This document shows positions 7,422 through 16,107 of a DNA stretch of 28,507 nt, piece by piece. The notes under the pieces were generated by a model. The model was given only the letters and a program-made list of their open reading frames with translations, did not search any database and was not told the DNA's origin. Location of the stretch: the IMG/VR virus record IMGVR_UViG_3300035698_003406, positions 1-28,507 of that record. One strand, given 5' to 3'. Numbering within the stretch: position 1 is the stretch's first letter; the number at the start of each line of letters is the position of its first letter. The stretch comes from a virus. Both the position numbers and the translations under genes were made by a program.

Positions 7422-7916
7422 TTAGGCGGCTGTGAATGCGGTCGTCAAGCCGTCGATTGCATCATCGGAATCCAATGCCGGCCCGCGCTTCGGGTTGTCG
7501 AGGATCGCATACGCGGTGACGTTGCTAGCACTCACCCCAGTACTGGTATACGTGTATTTCAGTCGCACGTAATCTCCGATACCGATATACCCGACACGCT
7601 GGAAGTCAGAATCGGTCGCGGCAACACCATTGACGACAAGGAACGCACCCGACAGATCAGCGGCGGCAACAGCGGAGAAGTCGGTTGATTCTGGCACCGA
7701 CATATCGGTGTCCATGTCGGCTTCTTCAACGGTGATCGTGAGATAGTTCGAAGTGTCTTCACCGGTGAATGTGCCCTGAATCGCGAGCAATTCAACGGCG
7801 TCGTTACCACGCACGCTCACGGCGTCTGAATAGAAACCGGTGTGTGCGTGATCGGCGAGTGCAACAAGTTCAACCACTTCGATCGACTTGTGAATATTCT
7901 GGATTGTAACGGCCAT
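7422..7916 (-). CDS. Hypothetical head-region protein
   Basis: A 164-residue acidic, beta-rich protein with an excellent ribosome-binding site (GGAGGG, seven bases before ATG 7916). Segments such as VSVRGNDAVELLAIQGTF, NYLTITVEEADMDTDMS, GAFLVVNGVAATDSDF and VRLKYTYTSTGVSASN look like strands of a beta sandwich. The SYxxx ending (AYAILDNPKRGP) is typical of phage small head proteins that pack on or near the capsid. It lies between the solenoid-like protein and the connector. A capsid decoration or stabilising role is a plausible inference, without a recognised motif. Confidence 0.68.
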   Translation of the reverse strand: MAVTIQNIHKSIEVVELVALADHAHTGFYSDAVSVRGNDAVELLAIQGTFTGEDTSNYLTITVEEADMDTDMSVPESTDFSAVAAADLSGAFLVVNGVAATDSDFQRVGYIGIGDYVRLKYTYTSTGVSASNVTAYAILDNPKRGPALDSDDAIDGLTTAFTAA

Positions 7917-7930
7917 GATATGACCCTCCT

Positions 7931-8668
7931 TTATTGCGGTCTGACGACCATGAGATTGATAATGTGCGTCGTCACAGCGGCGGACGTGATGAACACCGAA
8001 TCCGTGCCGGTAGCGGCATAGAGGGTATACGCTGAATCCGTAGGCGTTGCGAGTACCACATCAGTTGGCAAAACTCCAGCCATAAGAACCGTATCCGCTG
8101 GGGTGGTTTGAGAGAATAGTTCCGCAAACGAGTAATTGATTATTTCAGCAAACGCCGCGACGGCCCCATCGGCCACGGTGAGTGATCCAGCCGACGCAAT
8201 GGTCAACTCGGTTCCGCTCGCCACGGTGAATGCGCCTGTGCCAGACAGCCCGGCGGCTCCGCTGAAGTCAGCCGTGCTTTCTGCTGAGAACTCACCGCTT
8301 ACGGTGGTCGGTCCACTGAGTGTATTTGTCCCACTGAGCGTAGCATCTCCAACGATAGTAGCAACTCCGCCACTCTCAATCGTGAACACACCGCCCGTTG
8401 CCACGATTACAGAACACCCGGTTGCAATGTCGATAGTAGCCGTACCGGTTACATTGACGTCACCGGTCAGACTCTCAGTACCGCTCATGGTATACGTGCC
8501 AGCGTTGGAAAGTGTCCCGCCAGATAGAACACGTAATGTTCCACCGCTTGCGATCGTGATGCGATCGCCTCCCTGATCCTTGTAGACCTTACCAACATGC
8601 ACTGCACCGGCAAGGGCCACTAATAGGGCTATACTGACAATAGCCCCCGTAAGAATATTCTGACGCAT
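7931..8668 (-). CDS. Beta-solenoid-like repeat protein with N-terminal membrane segment
   Basis: A 245-residue protein starting at ATG 8668, which has AGGAGG seven bases upstream; a TTG at 8674 is too close to it. Residues about 7-25 form a hydrophobic segment (ILTGAIVSIALLVALAGA), either a signal peptide or a membrane anchor. Residues 35-175 consist of short Gly/Ser/Thr/Ala repeats such as TIASGGTLRVLSGGTL, MSGTESLTGDVNVTG and LSGTNTLSGPTTVSG, which read like turns of a beta-solenoid. The C-terminal part (TTPADTVLMAGVLP...) is a different, strand-rich domain. It follows the major capsid gene by 11 bases. A surface decoration or fibre function is inferred; an N-terminal membrane segment in such a protein is odd. 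Confidence 0.72.
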   Translation of the reverse strand: MRQNILTGAIVSIALLVALAGAVHVGKVYKDQGGDRITIASGGTLRVLSGGTLSNAGTYTMSGTESLTGDVNVTGTATIDIATGCSVIVATGGVFTIESGGVATIVGDATLSGTNTLSGPTTVSGEFSAESTADFSGAAGLSGTGAFTVASGTELTIASAGSLTVADGAVAAFAEIINYSFAELFSQTTPADTVLMAGVLPTDVVLATPTDSAYTLYAATGTDSVFITSAAVTTHIINLMVVRPQ

Positions 8669-8679
8669 GATCAATCCTC

Positions 8680-9918
8680 CTATGCCATCGTGAGTTTGAC
8701 GATTGCTTCAGGATGTCGCACACGACCGTCATTCATCATGAAGGCGTACAACCGCAACGTGGCCTTGCGAAGCTGTGTGACGTCATCGCGCTGGAACACC
8801 ATGTCCATTGCATCGCCGATGATGTAACCGCGTTTCAGGTTCGCTAGAACCAACGGGATCAACCCGGTTGTTGAATCGGGCATGTCTTGCGCGATGACGA
8901 TCGGTCGGCCAAGAATGGTCATCGGTTGCTGATGTTCAAGTCCATACGGATTCAACATCGGGCGACTTTCGCCATCTTGGGTGTTCCATATCTCACCCAA
9001 CGTGGTTGAATTCATCAACCACACCGCGTCGTTCCAATACGGCTGTTTCAAGGTCGTCAGCATCGTTGCGAAGCTTTCCCACGAGATGTCGGTTGCACTG
9101 TCGCTGTTCGTGACGGCACCGATGTTGGTGTTCGTCAAGATGCCTTCGGGCGCACCCTTGCCGGAACCGGTCAAGAATTCGCTACCTTCTTTCTTCGCAA
9201 ACTGTTCCGCAAGGTCTCCGCGAAGCAAGCTTTCGATCGACAAGGCGGAGAACATCTCACTCGTCATCGAGTAATCGAGGTATGCACGAATGAACGTCGG
9301 GGTAAGTGTGATATCACCAAACGTCGGGTTCGTCGATTCGTCGATCTGTTCAACTTCAGACGTTCGGGCGGCTGAAGAATTTCCGGTCTTGCGACCGATC
9401 GTCAATGTCTGTGTTGACATCGGCACGACCATCGAATGCGCGCGGATCGGTGAAATCTCGACGATGTCAGCGATCAGTTGATTGATGAACGTCGGGGGCT
9501 TGACGATTGCACCGGCGGAAGCCGAATCGCCGATCGTGATCGCCTTCATGACGTGTTTGTCAAGGTTTTCGCCGTCGGCGACCTTGTTACACCATTCGCC
9601 GAATTCGACGAATTGCTTGCGCGATTCGATCTCATGTGCAGCGTTGGTTGCGGTTTCGCCACCGAGTTCCGGGCGGCTTGCTTGCGTCTCCAACACGCCG
9701 ATGCGCTTGATCAAATCTTCGTTCGCCTTCGCAAGCGACTCTTCGATACTTCCGGTTCCGAGATTCTTTTCAAGCGCGGCGATCTTCTCATCGCTCAACG
9801 TGCGCACGGCGGCGTCTGCGTCGCGAAACGCCTTGACGTCATTGACAAGCTGAACAACGGCACCTGGCACTTGCGTGAGCGTGAGCGCGGCATCAAGTGG
9901 TGTGATTTCGGGCAACAT
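8680..9918 (-). CDS. Major capsid protein, HK97 fold
   Basis: A 412-residue HK97-type capsid protein. Residues 1-130 form a helical, charged delta/scaffold domain (VKAFRDADAAVRTLSDEKIAALEKN, ESLAKANEDLIKRI), which the adjacent prohead protease would remove. The shell domain follows with recognisable family blocks: SASAGAIVKPPTFINQL, SPIRAHSMVVPMSTQTLTIG, PTFIRAYLDYSMTSEMF, EGSEFLTGSGKGAPEGILTN, the WLMNSTTLGEIW helix, and GRPIVIAQDMPD. It ends with the typical RLYAFMMNDGRVRHPEAIVKL. ATG 9918 has GGAGG seven bases upstream. The gene overlaps the protease by 26 bases and ends in TAG. Confidence 0.95.
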   Translation of the reverse strand: MLPEITPLDAALTLTQVPGAVVQLVNDVKAFRDADAAVRTLSDEKIAALEKNLGTGSIEESLAKANEDLIKRIGVLETQASRPELGGETATNAAHEIESRKQFVEFGEWCNKVADGENLDKHVMKAITIGDSASAGAIVKPPTFINQLIADIVEISPIRAHSMVVPMSTQTLTIGRKTGNSSAARTSEVEQIDESTNPTFGDITLTPTFIRAYLDYSMTSEMFSALSIESLLRGDLAEQFAKKEGSEFLTGSGKGAPEGILTNTNIGAVTNSDSATDISWESFATMLTTLKQPYWNDAVWLMNSTTLGEIWNTQDGESRPMLNPYGLEHQQPMTILGRPIVIAQDMPDSTTGLIPLVLANLKRGYIIGDAMDMVFQRDDVTQLRKATLRLYAFMMNDGRVRHPEAIVKLTMA

Positions 9919-10609
9919 ATAGCGTCCTCCTGAAAGTTAGGTCCGTGATGACTTCAGTTGCGCCATTCATCGCTTCCGTGAGTGCCTTCAAGTCAAGCGG
10001 CTCATCGACAACGGGCGGCTCGACATCATCGTCGAGTGCACCATGAACGGGGAAGTGTGTAGATACGTAATCGTGTTCATCGCTCTTCAGCTTGCCCGCC
10101 CATGTTCGGGGGTTCGCGGGCCAAGGTGTCAAGCTGTATTCCATCAATCGAATTTCAAGCAACTCGATCGGTTCTTTGTGATCGTCTGGGAAGTTCGCTT
10201 TGATGATTCGACCGCCGATCGACAAGCCCATCTTGTTGCCGTTGGCTTGCATCTGCTTCATCATCGCCAACGCTTCGCGACCGCCTTCGGTGCCGATGTT
10301 CATTTCACCTTCAACAACAAGACCTTTCTTGTCTTCAACATGCGACAACGAGATACCCGCGAATCGATCATGATTCCACATCACCATCACGTTTTTTTGT
10401 TCCTTCAACGTCTTGGTGAATGCGCCGGGTTTGATAATTTCTTCATGTGCATCGACAACGTCGAAGATGCTTGCATACCCCTGGAACGTCGGGGCCTTGT
10501 CGTCGTCGCCTTCGCTCAAGGTCAAGTCGTTCATCGGGATCGTGAACATTCGATCGGCACTTTGTAAAAGTTCGCCGTTCGGTCGTGTCAAAATTTCGTC
10601 GTTCCACAC
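9893..10609 (-). CDS. Prohead maturation protease (HK97 gp4 family, U35/S78)
   Basis: A 238-residue serine protease that would cleave the capsid delta domain during head maturation. The family pattern is clear: FQGYASIFDVVDAHEEIIKPGAF, then VMWNHD with the catalytic His at about residue 80, and MGLSIGG with the catalytic Ser at about 130. EYSLTPWPANP ('.E.Slt..PAnp') follows. GTG 10609 is my preferred start: GAGG is seven bases upstream and the portal stop is two bases before. The in-frame frame extends to 10645 and an ATG at about residue 21 is an alternative. The end overlaps the capsid gene by 26 bases. Confidence 0.9.
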   Translation of the reverse strand: MWNDEILTRPNGELLQSADRMFTIPMNDLTLSEGDDDKAPTFQGYASIFDVVDAHEEIIKPGAFTKTLKEQKNVMVMWNHDRFAGISLSHVEDKKGLVVEGEMNIGTEGGREALAMMKQMQANGNKMGLSIGGRIIKANFPDDHKEPIELLEIRLMEYSLTPWPANPRTWAGKLKSDEHDYVSTHFPVHGALDDDVEPPVVDEPLDLKALTEAMNGATEVITDLTFRRTLYVARNHTT

Positions 10610-10611
10610 GT

Positions 10612-12672
10612 TCAAACCTCTTCGTATATTTCCGCACAACGACAATTGATGACGTTGACAGCGGTTGCGCCTAGCGATGAATCACCGGGGAACATCATTT
10701 TTGATCCATCCGGCAAATTGTATGCTTTGTCGATCGCCCGACGTTGACCGCCGACGCCCCCCATGAGCGTTGACGTGTGTTGTGAACGTGTGCGTGTGTC
10801 TTTGGTTTGTGTCCACACCTTCAACAGCTTCAAGCCCGTGTGCAACGCCCCCGCTTGATTGCCAAGCATCGCGGCGGAGTGGACTTCGGTGCGTGCGATC
10901 CGGTCGGCGCGGTAATCGGCGAACATCGTGAATTGATCTTGAAGACGCTTTGCGATGTCGCGTTGACCCAAACCTTCAGCAACACCCGATCGAATCGTCG
11001 TGCGTATGCCGTCTTTCGTTGTGGTTGTGATCGCCTTCACCTTATCAGCACCCGCTTCACTTATGTATTCGTCAGCAACGTCAAGCCACACATCGACTTC
11101 AACCAGCTTCAACGACTTACCAGTCAGCTTGTCATACGACGCGTCGGCGAACGTAGGCACGACGTCGGTGTATGTTTCTGACAAGTATGTTGACCATTTC
11201 TTCGGGTCGATCGCCGCGATCGCGGTGTCTGCATTGCCAGCTTTCGCATACGCGGCAACAACCGATTTACCTTCAGCCTTGAATACCGACGCGGCTTGCT
11301 TTCGACTTTTCTCAATGAATGATAACTCAGCATCTGCTTGTTTGGCAACATGTGCAAGTTCAACAGTTGGAACATGTGCATTTGCCAACATATCAATCGC
11401 CGACTTGCTGTCGTCTTTGTTCGGTGCATTCGCGACCGGCACGGCCTTCACCTTGAATTCATCACCACCATCAATCGGTTCCAATCCCAACCTCACGCGT
11501 GCTTCGTTCTTCGTGATGATTTCGCCGTCGTGGGCTTTGTGGATGCGCGCCCATAGGTGGATCGTCTCTTCGGCGAATTCAGCCAAGAGTTCGCGGTCGT
11601 ATCCGATCACGTAACCCGGCATGATGTGCGGCATGATGTGGGTGTTGAAACCTGCACGATACCGATCAAGAAACGGTATGATGCATTCGCGGTAAAACGA
11701 TTCGCGTGCAACCTTGTATGTGGAGTAGTGGGCGTTCTCGTGATCGCCGATCATCTCGGGCGGCACGTTCAACACCGCGCATATCTTCCGCGATGACAAC
11801 GTCAACGTGTCTTTCCATTGCAAGTCGTCGTCGGCGGTGCTTATCGGCATGACGTCTTCACCACCCTCAAGCAATAGTGCACGTCCAGGCGTTTCGACGT
11901 TACCCAACACGCGGTTGATTTGTTCGTGACGTTGCGCACGTTGTGATTCGGTCAACACGGTGTTCGCAGGCAACACCCACTTCAACGGCGGCAACCCACC
12001 CGCGTTCAACGCGGCGCGGTTGTATGCGCGTGCGACGTTACCCAATTCAACCTCGATTGCCGCCGCAAGAAGTTGCGGGTATCCGTAATACACGTTGATC
12101 GGATCGGGGAACATTTCGTGCCACACGGTGTCAACGGGGTATATCTTCGGCGGCTTCTTCGCGTCGAACTTGTATGCGTACCCTGATATCGACGGCATGA
12201 ACGATCCACCCTTTGGCTTGACGACCGACGTTTTATCGGGTGGCAACAACCACAATTCACCGGGCACACCGCGTGTCGGCACCGTCGGGCGTGCATGATA
12301 CATGAACGCGTTGCCCGCGAGCACGTAGTGATTGACCCACGTCATCACGAAGTTTGAACCGGTCGTCGTTTCATTCGGCATCGACATCAATTGTTCAACA
12401 TCGGGTGCATCGACCGGTTGTTCGTCTTCGCAACCTTCGGCGTATACCGACCAACGCACACGGGCGATAGTTTGCCCCATCGTCGACAAGCACGCAGCGA
12501 CGTCGCTGTTTCGTTTCAAACCACGTTCGACGAACTTGACGAACGTATCTGGCAGTTTATCGTTTTGTGCCGCGAACGCCGCGAGTATATTCGACGGTAT
12601 CGCAAACGACTTGCGCAACGATGCATCGTTCACATACACTTCGGGTTTCGATCGCTTCAAGAATTCAAACAT
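10612..12672 (-). CDS. Portal protein fused to MuF-like minor head domain
   Basis: A 686-residue protein. Residues 1-400 are an HK97-type portal: FVKFVERGLKRNSDVAACL, YVLAGNAFMYHAR, WLLPPDKTSVVK, VWHEMFPDPINVYYGYPQL and VPPEMIGDHENAHYSTYKVARESFY are family blocks. A helical linker leads to a C-terminal region of about 200 residues resembling the SPP1 gp7/MuF minor head domain (LGQRDIAKRLQDQF, RADRIARTEVHSAAMLGNQ, and the ending INCRCAEIYEEV with the conserved N-C-R-C). Usually these are two genes. ATG 12672 was chosen; a TTG at 12681 overlaps the terminase stop. GGAGG lies about 12 bases upstream. Confidence 0.92.
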   Translation of the reverse strand: MFEFLKRSKPEVYVNDASLRKSFAIPSNILAAFAAQNDKLPDTFVKFVERGLKRNSDVAACLSTMGQTIARVRWSVYAEGCEDEQPVDAPDVEQLMSMPNETTTGSNFVMTWVNHYVLAGNAFMYHARPTVPTRGVPGELWLLPPDKTSVVKPKGGSFMPSISGYAYKFDAKKPPKIYPVDTVWHEMFPDPINVYYGYPQLLAAAIEVELGNVARAYNRAALNAGGLPPLKWVLPANTVLTESQRAQRHEQINRVLGNVETPGRALLLEGGEDVMPISTADDDLQWKDTLTLSSRKICAVLNVPPEMIGDHENAHYSTYKVARESFYRECIIPFLDRYRAGFNTHIMPHIMPGYVIGYDRELLAEFAEETIHLWARIHKAHDGEIITKNEARVRLGLEPIDGGDEFKVKAVPVANAPNKDDSKSAIDMLANAHVPTVELAHVAKQADAELSFIEKSRKQAASVFKAEGKSVVAAYAKAGNADTAIAAIDPKKWSTYLSETYTDVVPTFADASYDKLTGKSLKLVEVDVWLDVADEYISEAGADKVKAITTTTKDGIRTTIRSGVAEGLGQRDIAKRLQDQFTMFADYRADRIARTEVHSAAMLGNQAGALHTGLKLLKVWTQTKDTRTRSQHTSTLMGGVGGQRRAIDKAYNLPDGSKMMFPGDSSLGATAVNVINCRCAEIYEEV

Positions 12673-12677
12673 AGGGT

Positions 12678-14063
12678 TCAACCCCCTCCAAGTATTGTCG
12701 GGTCACGGAACGCCGAAGCGTTGAATGATTGTGCAAGATCAGTCACCCCGTGCACCATCGCATCGATACGGTTTGGCGACTTCGATACGCCCGGAACCCA
12801 TGAAGTCATTTCAGCTTCAAGCGGGTCAAGTTGCCGCGTGTGCTTCACACGGTGCACGCGATACAAGACTTGTATCGGTTCCGCGCGCAACAACTTTGAG
12901 TCGGTCGCGTGCACAGTCACGATTGGTATGTATTCACCACCGGGCACGTTGCGAATCGACAACTCACACATCTTGCCACCTTGGTTATCTTCAATCACAA
13001 TGTAGTTCAAGTTATGTTCGTAATACAAGCGAACGGCAAGTATCGCCCATTCATCGGGGGCCATGCGACCGCTGAAGTCGTCTTCGACATACACGATACC
13101 GCGTTCGTCGCGACCGAGTATTATCATGCCGACTTCATCGCTGGTGGACTTGCTGTCGATCGACGGGTCGATGGAGAGAATGCGAATCGTAAGATCGGGG
13201 TATACATACTGTTGTGACGCTTCGATCAACGCCGTTGACCACAACGCACCGTCAACATCTTCAGTCGGGTTTTGCTGATAGAGTGCCTGAAACCACGCGT
13301 TGCGCATGAACGCGCGGGCGTTTGCGATTTCCGCTTCGTTGAAGCGCTCGGGCCATAACAAGTCACCGGGTTCGCGCCCCAGCGGATCGTTGTCTTCGGC
13401 GATCATCGGAAGGCGCACATAATCCCACAAGTGATGCCCGTCGGGGTTCGTTTCGGGCGACATGAGTCTACCCGCAAGGTCGTCGCGGTGCCATCGTGTC
13501 ATGATGATGAGAATGGGTGCGCCCGGTTCACGTCGGGTATAAAACGTCGATTGAAACCATTCCCACAAGTTATCACGTTGCGTCGGCGACAAGGCGGCTT
13601 CGGCGTCTTTGACCGGGTCGTCGAGTTGGAGAAACTGACCACCGCGACCAGTTATCCCACTACCGACACCCGCCGTGATCATGCCACCGCCGTGACCGTC
13701 GATCACCCATTCATCGGTCGCGTGTTTGTTGGGGTCGATGCCGATGTTGAATTGCCGTCCGTGCTTGATCAAGATGTCGCGCACCTTGCGACCCCAGCTT
13801 GCGGCGAACTTCGCACCGTATGAACCTAAGATCAACGTATCTTTAGGTTTACGTCCAAGATACCACGCGGGTGCAAGCATTGAGAGAAAGTGTGACTTGC
13901 CCATGCGCACCGGGAGTGAAACTATGCGGAATCGCGGACCACGACCGGCGATCATGTCGGTGTAGACGTTGGAAAGATATTCAACATGCTTCGGCACGAC
14001 GAACATGGAGTCTACGCTTCGTGCGAACAACAGCGGGTGGCGGGTTGCGGCGTAGTCAGTCAT
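12678..14063 (-). CDS. terL: Terminase large subunit
   Basis: A 461-residue DNA-packaging motor with ATPase and nuclease. Walker A is LPVRMGKSH at residues 50-58 and Walker B is FLQLDDPV around Asp149. A coupling-type MTRWHRDD motif is near residue 188-195. The RNase H-like nuclease region shows LSIDPSID (Asp299), IVIEDN (Glu358) and NRIDAMVHG (Asp434). ATG 14063 has GGTGG nearby and overlaps the small-subunit stop by 8 bases; the frame is open to 14081 but that start has no better site. Length and motifs are normal for the family (Terminase_6-type). Confidence 0.95.
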   Translation of the reverse strand: MTDYAATRHPLLFARSVDSMFVVPKHVEYLSNVYTDMIAGRGPRFRIVSLPVRMGKSHFLSMLAPAWYLGRKPKDTLILGSYGAKFAASWGRKVRDILIKHGRQFNIGIDPNKHATDEWVIDGHGGGMITAGVGSGITGRGGQFLQLDDPVKDAEAALSPTQRDNLWEWFQSTFYTRREPGAPILIIMTRWHRDDLAGRLMSPETNPDGHHLWDYVRLPMIAEDNDPLGREPGDLLWPERFNEAEIANARAFMRNAWFQALYQQNPTEDVDGALWSTALIEASQQYVYPDLTIRILSIDPSIDSKSTSDEVGMIILGRDERGIVYVEDDFSGRMAPDEWAILAVRLYYEHNLNYIVIEDNQGGKMCELSIRNVPGGEYIPIVTVHATDSKLLRAEPIQVLYRVHRVKHTRQLDPLEAEMTSWVPGVSKSPNRIDAMVHGVTDLAQSFNASAFRDPTILGGG

Positions 14064-14592
14064 TCGACACCACCGGTTCAACGGTGATCATCTTATTCGC
14101 TTGGCACGCGGCGGCGATCGCGTGCATTTCATCGGGGTCGATGTCGAATGAAACATGTGCGTCGTTGTTGATTTCTTCATGACGTTCAATGCGACCGAAG
14201 CGTTGCGGATATTTGCGTTCAAGCAACCATGCGAGTGCTTGCCATTGGGGTAGTGTGCGTGTCTCTTCGATGCGCCCATCGGGGTAAGTTACGCGTTTTG
14301 TGACAACGCCTCCCATACCAATATCACCGATAGCAATGACCTTCAATATCTCGGATTCGTTTTCAGCATTTTTTACAGCGTGCAGAAACCGAAGACATGT
14401 TGCATCATCTTCGGTTATCGTCTCACCAGCTTCAATAGCATCATAAGCCCGCTTACCACGGGCAAGCCAATTGTAACCGGTGCGATCGGTTACACCTACA
14501 CACTCAACAGCGGGTTTGAAATATGCACCCTTACTGATGGGTGCACATATCTTCGCTATCTTAGCATCATCAAGTTTCAGTCGGCACGGCAT
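14056..14592 (-). CDS. terS: Terminase small subunit
   Basis: A 178-residue DNA-binding packaging protein. The N-terminal 50 residues have helix-turn-helix character (ICAPISKGAYFKPAVECVGVTDRTGYNWLARGKRA), with 'gvtdrTvynWl.rG' matching the recognition helix of phage small terminases. The middle has an oligomerisation-type helix (FLHAVKNAENESEILKVI) and a second part (LPQWQALAWLLERKYPQRFGR) that is common in these proteins. ATG 14592 has GGTGGGG seven bases upstream. It lies directly before the large subunit, with an 8-base overlap. Confidence 0.88.
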   Translation of the reverse strand: MPCRLKLDDAKIAKICAPISKGAYFKPAVECVGVTDRTGYNWLARGKRAYDAIEAGETITEDDATCLRFLHAVKNAENESEILKVIAIGDIGMGGVVTKRVTYPDGRIEETRTLPQWQALAWLLERKYPQRFGRIERHEEINNDAHVSFDIDPDEMHAIAAACQANKMITVEPVVSND

Positions 14593-14632
14593 TCGCCGAC
14601 CCCACCAGCGTGTAGAGACGTATATCGCTTAC

Positions 14633-15139
14633 TCATGGTGTCCCGCCAATCGTGTTCATCAATTGCGTGATTTCGTCAACGTTCGACTTCTTTTCACGCG
14701 ACCGCAACACGCCGTAACCACCAACGAGAGTCGTGGTGATCGCGTGCATCGTCATCGGTATTTCAGCGATCGGCCATTCACACGCCGACCATACGGGATC
14801 AATCACCAGGTAACGCCCAACGTAGATCGCAAGCAAGCCATACATCCACGAAGGCCGTGCACGACGCACGAAGGCGTCGTTTGACTTCAACCGCGCACGC
14901 ATCGTCTTTTCGGCTTCCGCTTGTGAAGACGCCCATGACTGCTCAGTCTCAACCGTCACGTCGCCCTGGATGCGCGCGATGTCAACTTGTGCGTTCGTCA
15001 CGATGCCTTGAATCTCTGCAAGCTTGTCACCGGTGGGTTTATGCGGATCACCAACAATAGCCAACACCTTCGTTGCAATCTCTTGCACCGTTTCACGCGT
15101 GTTCGTGAATGCACCGACGATCTTTGATATCACACTCAT
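14633..15139 (-). CDS. Holin of the 3-TM type (GTA_holin_3TM-like)
   Basis: A 168-residue probable holin that would permeabilise the inner membrane for lysis. The N-terminal part is a helical coiled region (TNTRETVQEIATKVLAIVG, SWASSQAEAEKTMRARLKS). The hallmark is VRRARPSWMYGLLAIYVGRYL, matching '.R.aRP...y.....' of the 3-TM holins known from gene transfer agents and proteobacterial phages. Further hydrophobic segments (AIYVGRYLVIDPVWSA and MHAITTTLVGGYGVL) follow, then a charged C-terminus. ATG 15139 overlaps the previous gene's stop as ATGA, giving translational coupling. Confidence 0.8.
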   Translation of the reverse strand: MSVISKIVGAFTNTRETVQEIATKVLAIVGDPHKPTGDKLAEIQGIVTNAQVDIARIQGDVTVETEQSWASSQAEAEKTMRARLKSNDAFVRRARPSWMYGLLAIYVGRYLVIDPVWSACEWPIAEIPMTMHAITTTLVGGYGVLRSREKKSNVDEITQLMNTIGGTP

Positions 15140-15771
15140 GACGATAACCGCCTTGATATCACAAACTTGACCGCCCACGACGACGACACGCCCGCCGAAG
15201 TCTGAACGCGGTGATAGTTGCCTTGGAATGAAAGCCTCCCGTTGTCAACGTCAACACCCGCTTGTGAAGTTGCTTCAAACATCCCACGTGACGAATTGCG
15301 CGAATACGCCAAGCGGGTATCGAAGATGATCGATCCGACGTTGAATATGCTAACAGCCGATGCGCGTGCGAATGTCGCGGGGTCGTTGAACCATCGATCG
15401 GTGTATGATCGTTCGATACCGAAGCCGACGTGAAGGCTGTCGGAACCATAGAGTCGTTCGGCGGTTGTCGTGATCATGTAGAAGTCGTGTTCGCGGATGT
15501 CGGCGTAGCGAACGCCGAGTTTGTATCGATTGATGATGGTCGATGCCTTCATGTCGACGTCGGTGAAGCGGTTGCCCGCGTCGCGTTCGTGTTGAAGTTT
15601 AAGGTCGAAGTGGTTGGCACCCAACGCGATAGCATACTTACCTTCGACCATCCAATCGAATGGGGTCGCCTCAACACTTGCGGGGCGTGCGAAGAACCCG
15701 ATACTCACGGTCGAAGTGGTGGCGGATGCGATCGATGTGATCGACAGCAAGATCAAGATGATGGCATACAT
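15136..15771 (-). CDS. Secreted, outer-membrane beta-barrel-like protein
   Basis: A 211-residue protein with a clear signal peptide (MYAIILILLSITSIASA, predicted cut after A-S-A). The mature part alternates polar and hydrophobic residues in strands (HFDLKLQHERD, RYKLGVRYADIREHDFYMITTTAERLYG, SLHVGFGIERS, SIIFDTRLAYSRNS, RLSFQGNYHRVQTSAG), as in small outer-membrane barrels such as lambda Lom (about 206 residues). It does not end in the usual terminal Phe/Trp. ATG 15771 has GGGAGG seven bases upstream. The stop overlaps the holin start by 4 bases. Exact role is unknown; lysis or surface modification is inference. Confidence 0.72.
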   Translation of the reverse strand: MYAIILILLSITSIASATTSTVSIGFFARPASVEATPFDWMVEGKYAIALGANHFDLKLQHERDAGNRFTDVDMKASTIINRYKLGVRYADIREHDFYMITTTAERLYGSDSLHVGFGIERSYTDRWFNDPATFARASAVSIFNVGSIIFDTRLAYSRNSSRGMFEATSQAGVDVDNGRLSFQGNYHRVQTSAGVSSSWAVKFVISRRLSS

Positions 15772-15777
15772 TGAAAA

Positions 15778-15808
15778 CCTCCCGGAAAACGTTAAGCTCA
15801 CCGGGAGG
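15778..15808 (-). promoter_or_regulatory. Hairpin covering the ribosome-binding site of the barrel gene
   Basis: Arms CCTCCCGG (15801-15808 as read on minus) and CCGGGAGG (15778-15785) form a perfect 8-bp stem with a 15-base loop. The 3' arm contains the GGGAGG Shine-Dalgarno sequence of the barrel gene (ATG 15771), so folding would hide it. A TTTT follows the stem, so a weak intrinsic terminator is the alternative reading. Either would limit expression of the barrel-holin pair. Confidence 0.6.
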
Positions 15809-15834
15809 AAATGTAGCGATAGCGAAGATAACCG

Positions 15835-16056
15835 TCAATCGGTGGGTGTTACACCGTCATACACGTTGATGTTGTGCACGGCGATCAAACCCCGTGCGAC
15901 CGTAACGGGTATCTTATGCCAAGGCTGAAGCCATGTGCGCACGTCGTGGATCGACTCGTCGAATACGTCGCGGGGTTTCTCACCCATACGAGTGAATACG
16001 ATCAAGTCACTCTCGTGTGAAATGTGTGCGGATCGTGCACCGTCTTTTCGATTCAC
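15835..16056 (-). CDS. Small hypothetical protein, first gene of the leftward arm
   Basis: A 73-residue protein. I chose GTG 16056 because GGAGG lies six bases upstream; the frame is open further (to 16128) but overlaps the promoter. The protein starts MNRKDGARSAHISHESDLIV and ends with a beta-rich part (KIPVTVARGLIAVHNINVYDG). It is not recognised. It lies downstream of the leftward -35/-10 and upstream of the hairpin before the barrel gene, so it is likely the first translated late gene. No membrane segment. Confidence 0.55.
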   Translation of the reverse strand: MNRKDGARSAHISHESDLIVFTRMGEKPRDVFDESIHDVRTWLQPWHKIPVTVARGLIAVHNINVYDGVTPTD

Positions 16057-16107
16057 GGGAAACCTCCATGTTGGGGGTTGGGTAATTGTAATTAAGAATT
16101 GTTTGAC

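Noticed and set aside
15778-15808. Intrinsic terminator for the small first leftward gene
   Set aside because: The stem is followed by only four T before the next ATG, and its 3' arm is the ribosome-binding site, so a translation-control role is more likely; a weak terminator is not excluded.
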